In this document: positions 18,088-26,122 of the stretch, in pieces | Layout: each line of letters begins with the position of its first letter | Position numbering within the stretch: the stretch's first letter is position 1 | DNA from: Chryseobacterium indologenes | Lineage (GTDB): Bacteria; Bacteroidota; Bacteroidia; Flavobacteriales; Weeksellaceae | Assembly: GCA_002439165.1 (NCBI GenBank) | Contig: DJTE01000046.1 | Span: forward strand, 62,001 to 126,000 | Length of the DNA stretch: 64,000 bases | Reading direction: 5' to 3' | Program-made: the position numbers and the translations under genes | Notes under the pieces: generated by a model | Databases searched by the model: none | What the model was told of the DNA's origin: nothing | What the model saw: the letters and a program-made list of their open reading frames with translations, nothing else

Positions 18088-19509
18088 TTAAAGTGTGAAT
18101 ATTAAGTTCTTATCCGGTGTACTGTCTGCATTGGAAGCTCTTTTAGGAGCATTCAGCCAGGCGGTCTTGTTCAGTACAAATTTAAAGGTATATGTCTTCC
18201 CTTTTTCAAATTTGGATACGGGAACCTCCAGTTCGAACCGGTTTTTATTTTTTTTTGTCATCTGGTAGTCCTTATTTTCAGGGTTCCAGTCATTGAAGGA
18301 GCCTGCTACTGCAACGGTATTGAGCAGTCCGGCATCTGCATTTTGAGGGTGTGTGTAGCTGAACACAACGTTATTTCCTTTTACAGAATACCCGTACACT
18401 TCTTTTTTTGCTGAAGGAGCTGCGAAATCTTCAACCATTTCACCCACAGCGTTCTGAAGTATGGGATATGTAGTGGGTGTACTGTTGTTGATGATCACAC
18501 AGATTCCCATTTTAAGCTCGGGATAAATGGCAAACCATGTTTGTGTGCCGAATGCTCCGCCATGTTTATTGCCTACCTTTCCGTATTCACTGATGTAGAA
18601 GTTATCCCAGAAGTAGCTGTGCCAGTTTTCCTTACTGTCATCAATATTCCGCTGTGATTCCAGAATGACCTTGTCTTTTGAGTACAGTTCATCTTTCATA
18701 AATTTCATCAGGTCTCCCATACTGGAGACGGTTTTCATTCCTGAGGAACTCCACAGGTTTGATTCAAAATGCGGCATCAGTTTTCCGTCGTAATATCCAT
18801 TTGCGACAGGTACGGTTTTGCCTGCTCCGAATCTGGTATGCTGCATTCCCAGTCTGGAAAAAATATTTTCACTGAAAAGGTCTTCCATGCTCTTCCCGTA
18901 TACATTTTCCAGAATAACACCCGTCAGTTCCAGGCTCAGATTGCTGTAATTATATTCTCTTCCCGGAAATCCTTTGAGTTTTACATTTTTTAAATCTTTG
19001 AAAAACTGTTCTCTGGAATAAGATGCAGACAGATCTCTCAGTTGAAACGGCGTTTCGCTCGTCAGGTTTTTATAAAGAGCTTCATCATCAGGTAATGTCC
19101 GTGGTAAGGCGGAATTGTAAGCGATAAAGTTTCTGATCTTAATCGGGGTACCGTTGTATTCCAGATTGGGATAGTCTCCTTTCAGATATTTTCTGATATC
19201 GTCATCAAGATTAATCTTTCCGTCCACCACTGCTTTTGCCAGTAATTGTCCGGTCATCACTTTGGTTACTGAAGCGATCTCAAAATAGGTATTGTCATTG
19301 GCTTTATTGCCTTTTCCTTTGTCTATTTCACCGAAATGTCTGGTATAGATTTTTCCGTCTTTCAAAATTCCGACGGAAACAGAGTAAGCTCCTGATTTTT
19401 CAGCTATTTTTTTGGCGTTTGCGTTGATGATAGAATAAACAGCCTTATCATTCTGTGCGTAATTCTTTGTGAACGCTAAAGCCAGTACCAATACGAATAT
19501 GTTCTTCAT
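18088..19509 (-). CDS. Secreted serine hydrolase (beta-lactamase fold) with C-terminal CBM48-like domain, copy 2
   Basis: 473-aa paralogue of the gene just downstream, with the same order: signal peptide (to about 19), catalytic domain with Ser80-Val-Thr-Lys83, Tyr188-Ser-Asn190 and a KHGGAFG motif, and a C-terminal sandwich domain (about 372-473; VAGSFNDWNPENKDYQM). By eye the two proteins share a little over half of their residues between 140 and 360 but nearly nine in ten over the last hundred. It begins 15 bp after the WG-repeat gene, so the three probably make one transcript. Expected location is periplasmic or extracellular. Confidence 0.88.
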   Translation of the reverse strand: MKNIFVLVLALAFTKNYAQNDKAVYSIINANAKKIAEKSGAYSVSVGILKDGKIYTRHFGEIDKGKGNKANDNTYFEIASVTKVMTGQLLAKAVVDGKINLDDDIRKYLKGDYPNLEYNGTPIKIRNFIAYNSALPRTLPDDEALYKNLTSETPFQLRDLSASYSREQFFKDLKNVKLKGFPGREYNYSNLSLELTGVILENVYGKSMEDLFSENIFSRLGMQHTRFGAGKTVPVANGYYDGKLMPHFESNLWSSSGMKTVSSMGDLMKFMKDELYSKDKVILESQRNIDDSKENWHSYFWDNFYISEYGKVGNKHGGAFGTQTWFAIYPELKMGICVIINNSTPTTYPILQNAVGEMVEDFAAPSAKKEVYGYSVKGNNVVFSYTHPQNADAGLLNTVAVAGSFNDWNPENKDYQMTKKNKNRFELEVPVSKFEKGKTYTFKFVLNKTAWLNAPKRASNADSTPDKNLIFTL

Positions 19510-19524
19510 TGATTCTCTTCTCTG

Positions 19525-20487
19525 TTATTTAATTTTATTAGGATTATCCTGATGTTTTTTCTGAAATTCCTCGGCAGTCTTTATTTCGGTTTCCAGCCAT
19601 TTTTCAAAAGGTAGCTTTTCATCATTATAATCTGCTGCATACACCGTTTTTCCGTCTTCAGACACCATAAATTTAAAACGGTAGCCCGATCCCGTATTTT
19701 CTTTTCTGTAATCGTAGGTATTCACCTGATAAAACGGGAAGTTTTCTTTGGGCCTTTCTACAATTTCAAAGTATAGTTTTTTTTCATTTTCAGACAGTTT
19801 ATGGTAAAGATTTACATAATAAATATCTGAAAGCTTTTTATTCTGCTGATTGAAAAACTGAAGAATATTCTTCTCTTTTTCATTATAACTGAATGGAAAC
19901 GGATAATATTTCCCGTCAATTTCTATATCTTTTTCAGACTTCTGTGATATAGGCTGAACCACTTTTCCTTTGGCATTCATCATTCCCCATGTTCCGCCAA
20001 CGATGGATTTGTGTTCACTTTCTGTTTTTTCCCAGCTGCAGCCGTCGCAGAAAGAAGCGTACCCATAGTTGAAAGGGGATACGAAATCATGTTCTGCTGC
20101 GATGACTGTTTTCCCGTTTCTGTCAGCAAATCCTATCTTCCCGTTTTTAACGAATCTTGTCAGTCCTTCAGAGAAATAATCTGCTCCGTTATCATAGAGA
20201 AAAGGTCTGTACAGGAAATTTCCTTTTCTGTCGTAAACATATCCCCATTCATTTTCCCGGCGCTGTTCTCCTTTTTTTTCTCCATCGAAATAGATGATTT
20301 CTCCTTTTACCGGTTCACCGTCTTTAAGGTCTGAGTAAATCATGAACCGGGCAGGAACAATTACTTTTCCGGCTTTATTCTTTACTCCTACCAGAGAATC
20401 TTTGGATTTGAAATACTGTAAAACTTCTTTTTTCTGGGAGAAGGCAATGACCGGTATCAGTAAAACGGCAAACAGTGTTCTTTTCAT
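19525..20487 (-). CDS. WG-repeat containing secreted protein
   Basis: Exported protein of 320 aa with a signal peptide (MKRTLFAVLLIPVIAFSQ). It carries at least three WG-type repeats: LVGVKNKAGKVIVPARF, EWGYVYDRKGNFLYRPF and KIGFADRNGKTVIAAEHDF, with a fourth at TWGMMNAKGKVVQP; such repeats build beta-propeller or solenoid surfaces. The C-terminal third (about 220-320) is lysine-rich and not recognised. ATG at 20487 is the right start: a longer frame from 20535 would run through the purB terminator. First gene of a likely unit with the two serine hydrolases. Confidence 0.85.
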   Translation of the reverse strand: MKRTLFAVLLIPVIAFSQKKEVLQYFKSKDSLVGVKNKAGKVIVPARFMIYSDLKDGEPVKGEIIYFDGEKKGEQRRENEWGYVYDRKGNFLYRPFLYDNGADYFSEGLTRFVKNGKIGFADRNGKTVIAAEHDFVSPFNYGYASFCDGCSWEKTESEHKSIVGGTWGMMNAKGKVVQPISQKSEKDIEIDGKYYPFPFSYNEKEKNILQFFNQQNKKLSDIYYVNLYHKLSENEKKLYFEIVERPKENFPFYQVNTYDYRKENTGSGYRFKFMVSEDGKTVYAADYNDEKLPFEKWLETEIKTAEEFQKKHQDNPNKIK

Positions 20488-20512
20488 ATTCGTCAACAGC
20501 TCTGAAATAAAA

Positions 20513-20536
20513 TATGCAGCCCCAAAAGGCTGCATA
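20513..20536 (-). terminator. purB terminator
   Basis: TATGCAGCC/GGCTGCATA perfect 9-bp stem with a 6-base loop and TTTTATTT exit on the minus strand, 5 bp after the purB stop. Confidence 0.88.
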
Positions 20537-20541
20537 CTTCT

Positions 20542-21969
20542 TTATACTTTAAGATCAGCTTCCAGTCCTATCAAATCTTTATTCTGATCCAGAATCGGCT
20601 GGACTTCATTCTTGATGAACTCCTCGGTCTGAATCGGGGCAAACCCGATAAAGTTTTTAGGGTCTAAAACTTCTTTTAATTTTGATTTATCTAATTTCAA
20701 GGAATCGTCATTTAAGATTCTTTCGATAAGATCATTTTCTTTTCCTTCTACTTTTACCTGCCTGGATGCTTCCATGGAGTGAACTCTGATTACTTCGTGG
20801 ATTTCCTGGCGGTCTCCTCCTGCCTTCACCTCTTCCATGATGATGTATTCTGTCGCCATGAAAGGAAGCTCTTCCATAATATGTTTGTTGATCCTGTTCG
20901 GATATACCACGATTCCGTTCATGATATTATTCCAGATCAATAGAATAGCATCAACAGCAAGGAAGGCCTGAGGAATTGTTAATCTCTTGTTGGCTGAATC
21001 GTCCAGTGTTCTTTCAAACCACTGTGTGGAGGCTACCATCGCAGAACTTGTCGTTAAAGACATTACATATTTTGCCAACGCCCCTATTCTTTCGCTTCTC
21101 ATCGGGTTACGTTTGTAAGCCATTGCGGATGAACCGATCTGGTTTTTCTCGAATGGTTCCTCAATTTCCTTAAGGTTCTGAAGTAAACGTAAATCGTTGG
21201 TGAATTTATGGGCAGATTGTGCGATATTTCCTAATAATGCAACCACTTTCGCATCAATTTTTCTGTCGTAAGTCTGTCCGGATACTCCGAAAACTCTTTC
21301 AAAACCGAATCTTTTTGAAAGTTCTTTATCGAGATGTTTTACTTTGGAATAATCCCCGTTGAACAGCTCAAGGAAACTTGCGGCCGTTCCTGTGGTTCCT
21401 TTTACGCCTCTGAAACGAAGAGTCTCAAGGAAGAAATCAAGCTCTTCAATGTCAAGAACCAGACTCTGTAACCAAAGTGTTGCTCTTTTACCCACAGTCG
21501 TTAACTGGGCAGGCTGGAAGTGGGTAAATCCCAGCGTCGGAAGATCTTTGTACTGAATAGCAAAATCAGACAGGTTCTTCATTACGTTGACCAGCTTTTT
21601 CTTTAAGATCAAAAGTCCGTCACGGATCTGGATAAGGTCTGTATTATCTCCTACAAAAGCTGAAGTAGCTCCTAAGTGAATAATTCCTTTTGCTGAAGGT
21701 GCCACATCTCCATAGGTATGAACGTGAGCCATTACATCATGACGGAATTTCTTTTCGTATTCTGCCGCTTTATCGTAATCGATATTTTCAGCATTTGCTT
21801 TCAGTTCGGCAATCTGCTCATCTGTAATATCAAGACCTAAGTCTTTTTCGATTTCAGCCAGAGCAATCCAAAGCTTTCTCCAGGTACGGAATTTGTTATT
21901 ATGTGAGAAATTAAACAACATTTCTTCACTGGAATAGCGCTCTTCCAATGGATTTTTGTAGGAATTCAT
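20542..21969 (-). CDS. purB: Adenylosuccinate lyase
   Basis: Cytoplasmic lyase used twice in purine synthesis: SAICAR to AICAR plus fumarate, and adenylosuccinate to AMP plus fumarate. 475 aa, in the longer Bacteroidota/eukaryote-like branch. Fumarate-lyase superfamily signature GSSAMAYKRNPMRSERI near residue 281; catalytic histidine segment HLGATSAFVGDN near 97; THFQPAQLTTVGKRA near 165 contains the general acid/base region. Ends with a terminator, so it is transcribed alone. A TATTTTTG box lies 26 bp upstream. Confidence 0.97.
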   Translation of the reverse strand: MNSYKNPLEERYSSEEMLFNFSHNNKFRTWRKLWIALAEIEKDLGLDITDEQIAELKANAENIDYDKAAEYEKKFRHDVMAHVHTYGDVAPSAKGIIHLGATSAFVGDNTDLIQIRDGLLILKKKLVNVMKNLSDFAIQYKDLPTLGFTHFQPAQLTTVGKRATLWLQSLVLDIEELDFFLETLRFRGVKGTTGTAASFLELFNGDYSKVKHLDKELSKRFGFERVFGVSGQTYDRKIDAKVVALLGNIAQSAHKFTNDLRLLQNLKEIEEPFEKNQIGSSAMAYKRNPMRSERIGALAKYVMSLTTSSAMVASTQWFERTLDDSANKRLTIPQAFLAVDAILLIWNNIMNGIVVYPNRINKHIMEELPFMATEYIIMEEVKAGGDRQEIHEVIRVHSMEASRQVKVEGKENDLIERILNDDSLKLDKSKLKEVLDPKNFIGFAPIQTEEFIKNEVQPILDQNKDLIGLEADLKV

Positions 21970-21994
21970 TCTTTTCTTTTACTTTTTAGATGTA

Positions 21995-22002
21995 CAAAAA
22001 TA
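21995..22002 (-). promoter_or_regulatory. Candidate -7 box (TATTTTTG) for purB
   Basis: Exact TAnnTTTG match upstream of purB on the minus strand; the -33 element is not clear. No PurR-type operator was recognised. Confidence 0.4.
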
Positions 22003-22119
22003 CGGTTTTTCAGTGAGAGATAAAAATCCTGTTTTTATGATTTTTAAACCCTGTTTTTTATCGATTGATACAGATTCTTACTGAAAAAATTAAGGGCTGT
22101 ACTGCTATACCGAAGTTAA

Positions 22120-22148
22120 AGAGACCGCCCACATCCGGAACAGTCTCT
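22120..22148 (-). terminator. Possible terminator after the double-glycine peptide gene
   Basis: AGAGAC/GTCTCT 6-bp stem with a long 17-base loop and only a short T-rich exit (TTTAACTT) on the minus strand, 55 bp after the peptide stop codon. Weak by itself; position is the main support. Confidence 0.4.
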
Positions 22149-22202
22149 GTTTTGTTTTCAAAATAATATAAAGCATTGTCCTTTACATTATTTATTCAGG
22201 AA

Positions 22203-22343
22203 TCAGTATTCAAGTCCGCATGATGATCCTACCAGAATACATTTTCTCACAAATGAACACCAGAAATACCCTGGCAGACACATTGGAATTCCTCCCTGAA
22301 CGGTTTTCAGATCCTGTTTTGAAAGTTTTCTTAAGTTTTTCAT
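22203..22343 (-). CDS. Double-glycine leader peptide, bacteriocin-like, four cysteines
   Basis: Short gene of 46 codons. The leader MKNLRKLSKQDLKTVQGG is a classic double-glycine leader: Leu at 4, 7 and 12, charged residues between them, and GG at 17-18, the cleavage site for C39-peptidase ABC exporters. The predicted 28-residue core starts IPMCLPGYF and has Cys22, Cys29, Cys35 and Cys42, enough for two disulfides or thioether bridges. It is the type annotated as bacteriocin-like in Chryseobacterium. No exporter, maturase or immunity gene lies in the window, so any transport must be from elsewhere in the genome. It could equally be a signalling peptide. Start is clear: an ATG 7 bp further upstream is out of frame and stops after three codons. 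Confidence 0.8.
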   Translation of the reverse strand: MKNLRKLSKQDLKTVQGGIPMCLPGYFWCSFVRKCILVGSSCGLEY

Positions 22344-22664
22344 AATAACATTTTTTTGATTTTTTCCTACTCTGTAAACTTTTCGGATCCGGCTTTAATT
22401 TGGTTATACCAATATACCTATTTTTGAGGGAAATAAATTATAGTACAGAAGGATTTATGAGTATTTTTTATATTTCGCTGATAGGGCAGATTGGGCAGAT
22501 TTTTTATTTTTCTCACAGATTTTGTGAATCTGCTGTATAAGTTTTGGCTAAAGCCGGATGGATGGTTTATTGTTCAGGCGGACGAAAGTACACCTCTATT
22601 GAATCAATTCTGCATATAAGATCTTATTGTATGTTGTTGAATTTTAAACTTTATGCTGATTCCT

Positions 22665-22699
22665 AAACCTAATAGGTCTTTGAGACCCATTAGGTTTTT
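22665..22699 (+). terminator. Strong hairpin with T run, no gene before it
   Basis: AAACCTAAT-A-GGTCT pairs with AGACC-C-ATTAGGTTT: 14 pairs, one mismatch, three-base loop, then TTTTTA on the plus strand. There is no plus-strand gene upstream, so it ends either a non-coding transcript or is a dispersed palindromic repeat. Confidence 0.6.
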
Positions 22700-22821
22700 A
22701 TTAAGCGCACTCATCCGCTAATCAGCGATCTGCGATAAAAAATACTTTTGATTTTACAGGTCCGGGGCAGTTTTTACTTTATAGTCCTCTAATCTTTTAT
22801 TTAGAAATAAAACACTACAAA

Positions 22822-22848
22822 AAAAGCCATCCGTAAGGGATGGCTTTT
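22822..22848 (-). terminator. Terminator of the small secreted protein gene
   Basis: Perfect 11-bp stem AAAAGCCATCC/GGATGGCTTTT with a five-base loop and T run on the minus strand, 18 bp after the stop codon. Confidence 0.9.
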
Positions 22849-22865
22849 CATTTGAAAAATTGAAT

Positions 22866-23261
22866 CTATTTATAAATAACTACGTTATCTTTTTTAAGCT
22901 GGTATCCTCCTTTTTTGAAAGGAACCAACGCATACTCTCCTTTTTTCCAGGCTTTTCCTTTTCCTGCGCGGTCCAGGATAATGCTTTCCGAGCCGGTACC
23001 CGGTACAAAAACTTCAGCTTTTTTCATGTCTTTACTGAAGATCACTGCAGCCATGGAAGTAGAACTTCCTTTAGGAGCCACTTCAGTCAGTTTGATTTTC
23101 TGCTCAAACACTCTTACACAGTCTTTTTTGATCTGAGAATAAGTATATCCTGCCGAACCTATGCATCCGTGTGCATCTCTATCTCCTCCCAATACAGGTT
23201 TCTGTTGTGCAAATACCAAAGAACCAAGAAACATCGCGCCAAGTAAAATTGTTTTTTTCAT
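22866..23261 (-). CDS. Small secreted protein with RDAHGCIGSAGY motif
   Basis: 131 aa with a signal peptide ending FAQQ near 19-20. The first part of the mature protein holds GGDRDAHGCIGSAGYTYS followed by KKDCVRVFE: a two-cysteine segment that I recall from many small exported bacterial proteins, without an assigned function. The second half (about 70-131) is a lysine-rich beta domain. A sequence resembling a -24 element (TTGGCATG, minus strand, 23300-23307) lies about 40 bp upstream, but its -12 partner is poor. Transcribed alone, ended by a strong terminator. Confidence 0.78.
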   Translation of the reverse strand: MKKTILLGAMFLGSLVFAQQKPVLGGDRDAHGCIGSAGYTYSQIKKDCVRVFEQKIKLTEVAPKGSSTSMAAVIFSKDMKKAEVFVPGTGSESIILDRAGKGKAWKKGEYALVPFKKGGYQLKKDNVVIYK

Positions 23262-23794
23262 TTTTGTTATATTAAGGCTATAACAGTTTTATTAAAAATC
23301 ATGCCAAAAAATTCAAAAAAGGACGTTGCGTGTTAATTTTTATTTTCCGCAATTTTACAGATTACTGTTATCATATTTTAAGTTTAACAAATTCAAAGCA
23401 TTCCTTTTCTGTAAAGGAAAATATGACAAAAATAAAGCTGTTTTTCACTATTTAAATAATATTTCAACATTTGGAGAAAAAGCATCAACCATCCGACTCA
23501 TATTCCATGAAATTAAGAATCTGTTCAATCTGATTCCTGACTGAGAAGTTGGAATTAACAGATAAAAATGAAAGAAAGTGGCTGGAAGTTATTTTAGTAT
23601 TGTTGATGACTTTGAAAATTCCTCTCTTCCGGCTCTCAGTTTGAGACTAATATCATTCGGAAATTCTTATTCCAAAATGGGGTTATACCGAATTATCAGA
23701 AGTATATTCAGGCAGTGAGCAATAACAAAGCCCTGTCATTATGATCTGACAAGGCTTTTGTTTATATAAAATATATTAAAAAAATTATGCGGAA
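23262..23794. other. Intergenic region, no gene seen
   Basis: AT-rich. A small perfect hairpin TTCCTTT/AAAGGAA lies at about 23402-23420. A plus-strand open frame at 23326-23544 shows no family resemblance and poor codon character. The right end carries the hairpin at 23726-23760. Confidence 0.5.
23726..23760 (-). terminator. bglX terminator
   Basis: AAAGCC-x-TGTCA pairs with TGACA-x-GGCTTT, one mismatch, eight-base loop. Downstream of bglX by 35 bp; the T run is modest on both strands. Confidence 0.6.
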
Positions 23795-26122
23795 TTATTT
23801 CGTCCAGTTGATCTTTGAATGTTTTACTTCCTGGGAATTTGTACCGATCATGAGGTCAAATTCTCCTGCTTCCCAATCGTATTTCAGGTCTCCGTTGTAA
23901 AATTTCAGATCTTCAGGGGTAATGTTGAAGGTAATTTTTTTAGATTCTCCTTTTTTCAGCAGTACTTTCTGGAAGCCTTTCAGTTCTTTTACCGGTCTTG
24001 TGATGCTTCCCACCATATCTCTGATGTACAGCTGTACGACTTCCGCCCCGTCAAAATTACCGGTATTGGTTACGGTAACGGATGCCTGAACCGTCTGATT
24101 TCCTTTAGGGTTCGCAGTGGATACGGTCATATCCGAGTAACTGAAATTGGAATAACTTAATCCGTAACCAAACGGATACAATGGTGTGTTACATTCATCC
24201 ATATAGTTGGACCGGAACCTTTCGTACTCACATTTATCTGTTTTCTCCTGACTCAAAGGACGGCCTGTATTTTTAGCATTGTAGTAAATGGGAACCTGTC
24301 CCAGGCTTCTAGGGAATGTCATCGGAAGTTTCCCGGAAGGGTTTACTTTTCCGAACAGTACATCGGCAATGGCATTTCCAGCTTCTGATCCGGCAAACCA
24401 TGCGTTCAGAATGGCATCGGGCGTATCTTTCACATTGGTAAGAGCCAGCGGACGGCCTGTGAAAAGAACGACGGCAACAGGCTTCCCGGTCTTTTTCAGC
24501 TCATTCAACAGGTCTACCTGAGACTGAGGAATGGTAATTTCTGTTCTTGAAGAAGATTCTCCGCTCATTTCCGCTGATTCTCCGATGGCGAGAACCACGA
24601 CATCTGCTTTACGGGCTGTTTCTACCGCTTCTTTTAACAAAGCTTCTTTAGAACGGCTATCCCTGTCTGTTTTTTTGCCGTGAGCTGCATAGATTTCTTC
24701 CAGTTTAGCATTATCATCAATATTGGCTCCTTTGGCGGAAATGAATTTCACGTCTTTTCCATAATTGGCCTCCAATCCCTGCATCAGAGAGACGGAAACG
24801 GCATGTTTTGTGGCCACACTCCATGTTCCGGCCATATTCAGTGAGTTATTTACCAAAGGACCGATCACTGCTACGGTTCCTGATTTTTTCAACGGAAGCA
24901 CCTGGTTTTCATTTTTCAGCAATACCATAGACTGGGCAGCCGCATTTCTGGCAATGTTCCGGTTTTCCATATTATAAACCTCTTTTGCAGCCAGTTTGGC
25001 ATCTCCGTAACGGTAAGGGTCATCGAACAGTCCCAAGTCGTATTTGGCGTCGAGTATTCTTCTGGTTGCCATATCGATCTCGGCCTGGGTTATTTTTCCT
25101 TCGGTCAGTGATTTTTTAAGAGTGGTCAGAAAACCTTCTCCCACCATATCCATATCTATTCCTGCTTTTAAGGCTAATGCTGATACCTGCTGCAGATCTC
25201 CCATTCCATGTTCTACCATTTCATTGATTCCGGTGTAATCTGTTACTACGAAACCTTTAAAGTTCCACATTTTCCTCAGCACTTCGGTCTGAAGCCATCG
25301 GTTTCCTGTGGCGGGAACCCCGTCCACTTCATTGAAGGAAGCCATTACGGAAGCTACTCCTGCATCCACAGCAGCTTTGTAGGGTGGAAAATATTCATTG
25401 AACATTCTTACATGACTCATATCAACGGTATTGTAATCACGGCCGGCTTCTCCTGCCCCATATAAGGCAAAATGTTTTACACAGGCTAAAATCGTATTGC
25501 TGAGAGACAGGTCTTTTCCCTGGTAACCGTATACCATATTTTTAGAAATTTCACTTCCCAGATACGGGTCTTCTCCGGAACCTTCGGAAACCCTTCCCCA
25601 TCTTGGCTCACGTGAAATGTCCACCATTGGCGAGAAGGTCCAGTTGATCCCGTCTGAAGACGCTTCTTTTGCAGCCACTCTTGCAGACTGCTGTACCAGA
25701 TTCATATCCCAGGAAGCGGCTAGTCCCAACGGAATAGGAAATGTGGTTTCGTAACCGTGAATGACATCCATTCCGAAGATCAATGGGATTTTCAGGCGGC
25801 TTTTTTCAACAGCTACTTTCTGAACAGCTTTTATTTTATCTGCTCCTTTTATGTTGAACAGTCCTCCCACTAATCCCTGTTCTACTTTTTTTCCGATATC
25901 CGAGCTTTGGGCCTGCCCTGTTGTAAAGTCTCCTGAGGTAGGAAGGTTAAGCTGTCCTATCTTTTCATCCAAAGTCATTTTCGACAAAAGATTTTCGACA
26001 AAAGCTTTTCTTTTAGCCTGGTATTGGGCAGTCTGAAAGGACTGTACCGGTTTGGAGACCATTTCCTGGGCAGAAAACACCGGCGAAAGTGCCAGAGCTG
26101 CGAGTACAATGAACTTTTTCAT
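23795..26122 (-). CDS. bglX: Periplasmic beta-glucosidase, GH3
   Basis: Exported glycoside hydrolase of family 3 that releases glucose from the non-reducing ends of beta-gluco-oligosaccharides. 775 aa: signal peptide (to about 18), (beta/alpha)8 domain (about 40-370), alpha/beta sandwich (about 400-600) and C-terminal fibronectin III-like domain (about 670-755). The catalytic nucleophile is Asp295 in FKGFVVTDY; KHF at 216-218, GSGEDPYLGSE near 181 and GESAEMSGESSSR near 525 (acid/base region) are family hallmarks. It closes the glycan locus on the same strand, 417 bp of repeats away from the preceding gene. With the GH144-like gene present, a role on beta-1,2-gluco-oligosaccharides is plausible. 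Confidence 0.95.
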   Translation of the reverse strand: MKKFIVLAALALSPVFSAQEMVSKPVQSFQTAQYQAKRKAFVENLLSKMTLDEKIGQLNLPTSGDFTTGQAQSSDIGKKVEQGLVGGLFNIKGADKIKAVQKVAVEKSRLKIPLIFGMDVIHGYETTFPIPLGLAASWDMNLVQQSARVAAKEASSDGINWTFSPMVDISREPRWGRVSEGSGEDPYLGSEISKNMVYGYQGKDLSLSNTILACVKHFALYGAGEAGRDYNTVDMSHVRMFNEYFPPYKAAVDAGVASVMASFNEVDGVPATGNRWLQTEVLRKMWNFKGFVVTDYTGINEMVEHGMGDLQQVSALALKAGIDMDMVGEGFLTTLKKSLTEGKITQAEIDMATRRILDAKYDLGLFDDPYRYGDAKLAAKEVYNMENRNIARNAAAQSMVLLKNENQVLPLKKSGTVAVIGPLVNNSLNMAGTWSVATKHAVSVSLMQGLEANYGKDVKFISAKGANIDDNAKLEEIYAAHGKKTDRDSRSKEALLKEAVETARKADVVVLAIGESAEMSGESSSRTEITIPQSQVDLLNELKKTGKPVAVVLFTGRPLALTNVKDTPDAILNAWFAGSEAGNAIADVLFGKVNPSGKLPMTFPRSLGQVPIYYNAKNTGRPLSQEKTDKCEYERFRSNYMDECNTPLYPFGYGLSYSNFSYSDMTVSTANPKGNQTVQASVTVTNTGNFDGAEVVQLYIRDMVGSITRPVKELKGFQKVLLKKGESKKITFNITPEDLKFYNGDLKYDWEAGEFDLMIGTNSQEVKHSKINWTK

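Larger units (their letters stand above)
22344..22865. other. Repeat-rich intergenic region
   Basis: No protein gene. It contains the tail of dispersed repeats (CAGATTGGGCAGATT at about 22488-22502; an inverted pair CAGATT/AATCTG at about 22516-22532; GGCTAAAGCC at about 22544), a candidate plus-strand promoter (TTTG 22399-22402, TATTTTTG 22419-22426), a strong hairpin at 22665-22699, and the terminator of the next gene. Confidence 0.55.

Noticed and set aside
20488..20535. N-terminal extension of the WG-repeat gene
   Set aside because: It runs across the purB terminator hairpin; ATG at 20487 starts a signal peptide.
22344..22440. Second double-glycine peptide or an exporter next to the one found
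   Set aside because: Both strands were read around it and in the other long gaps; no further GG leader or ABC gene was found.
23326..23544. 72-codon open frame on the plus strand
   Set aside because: No homology signal and no ordinary codon pattern; treated as chance.
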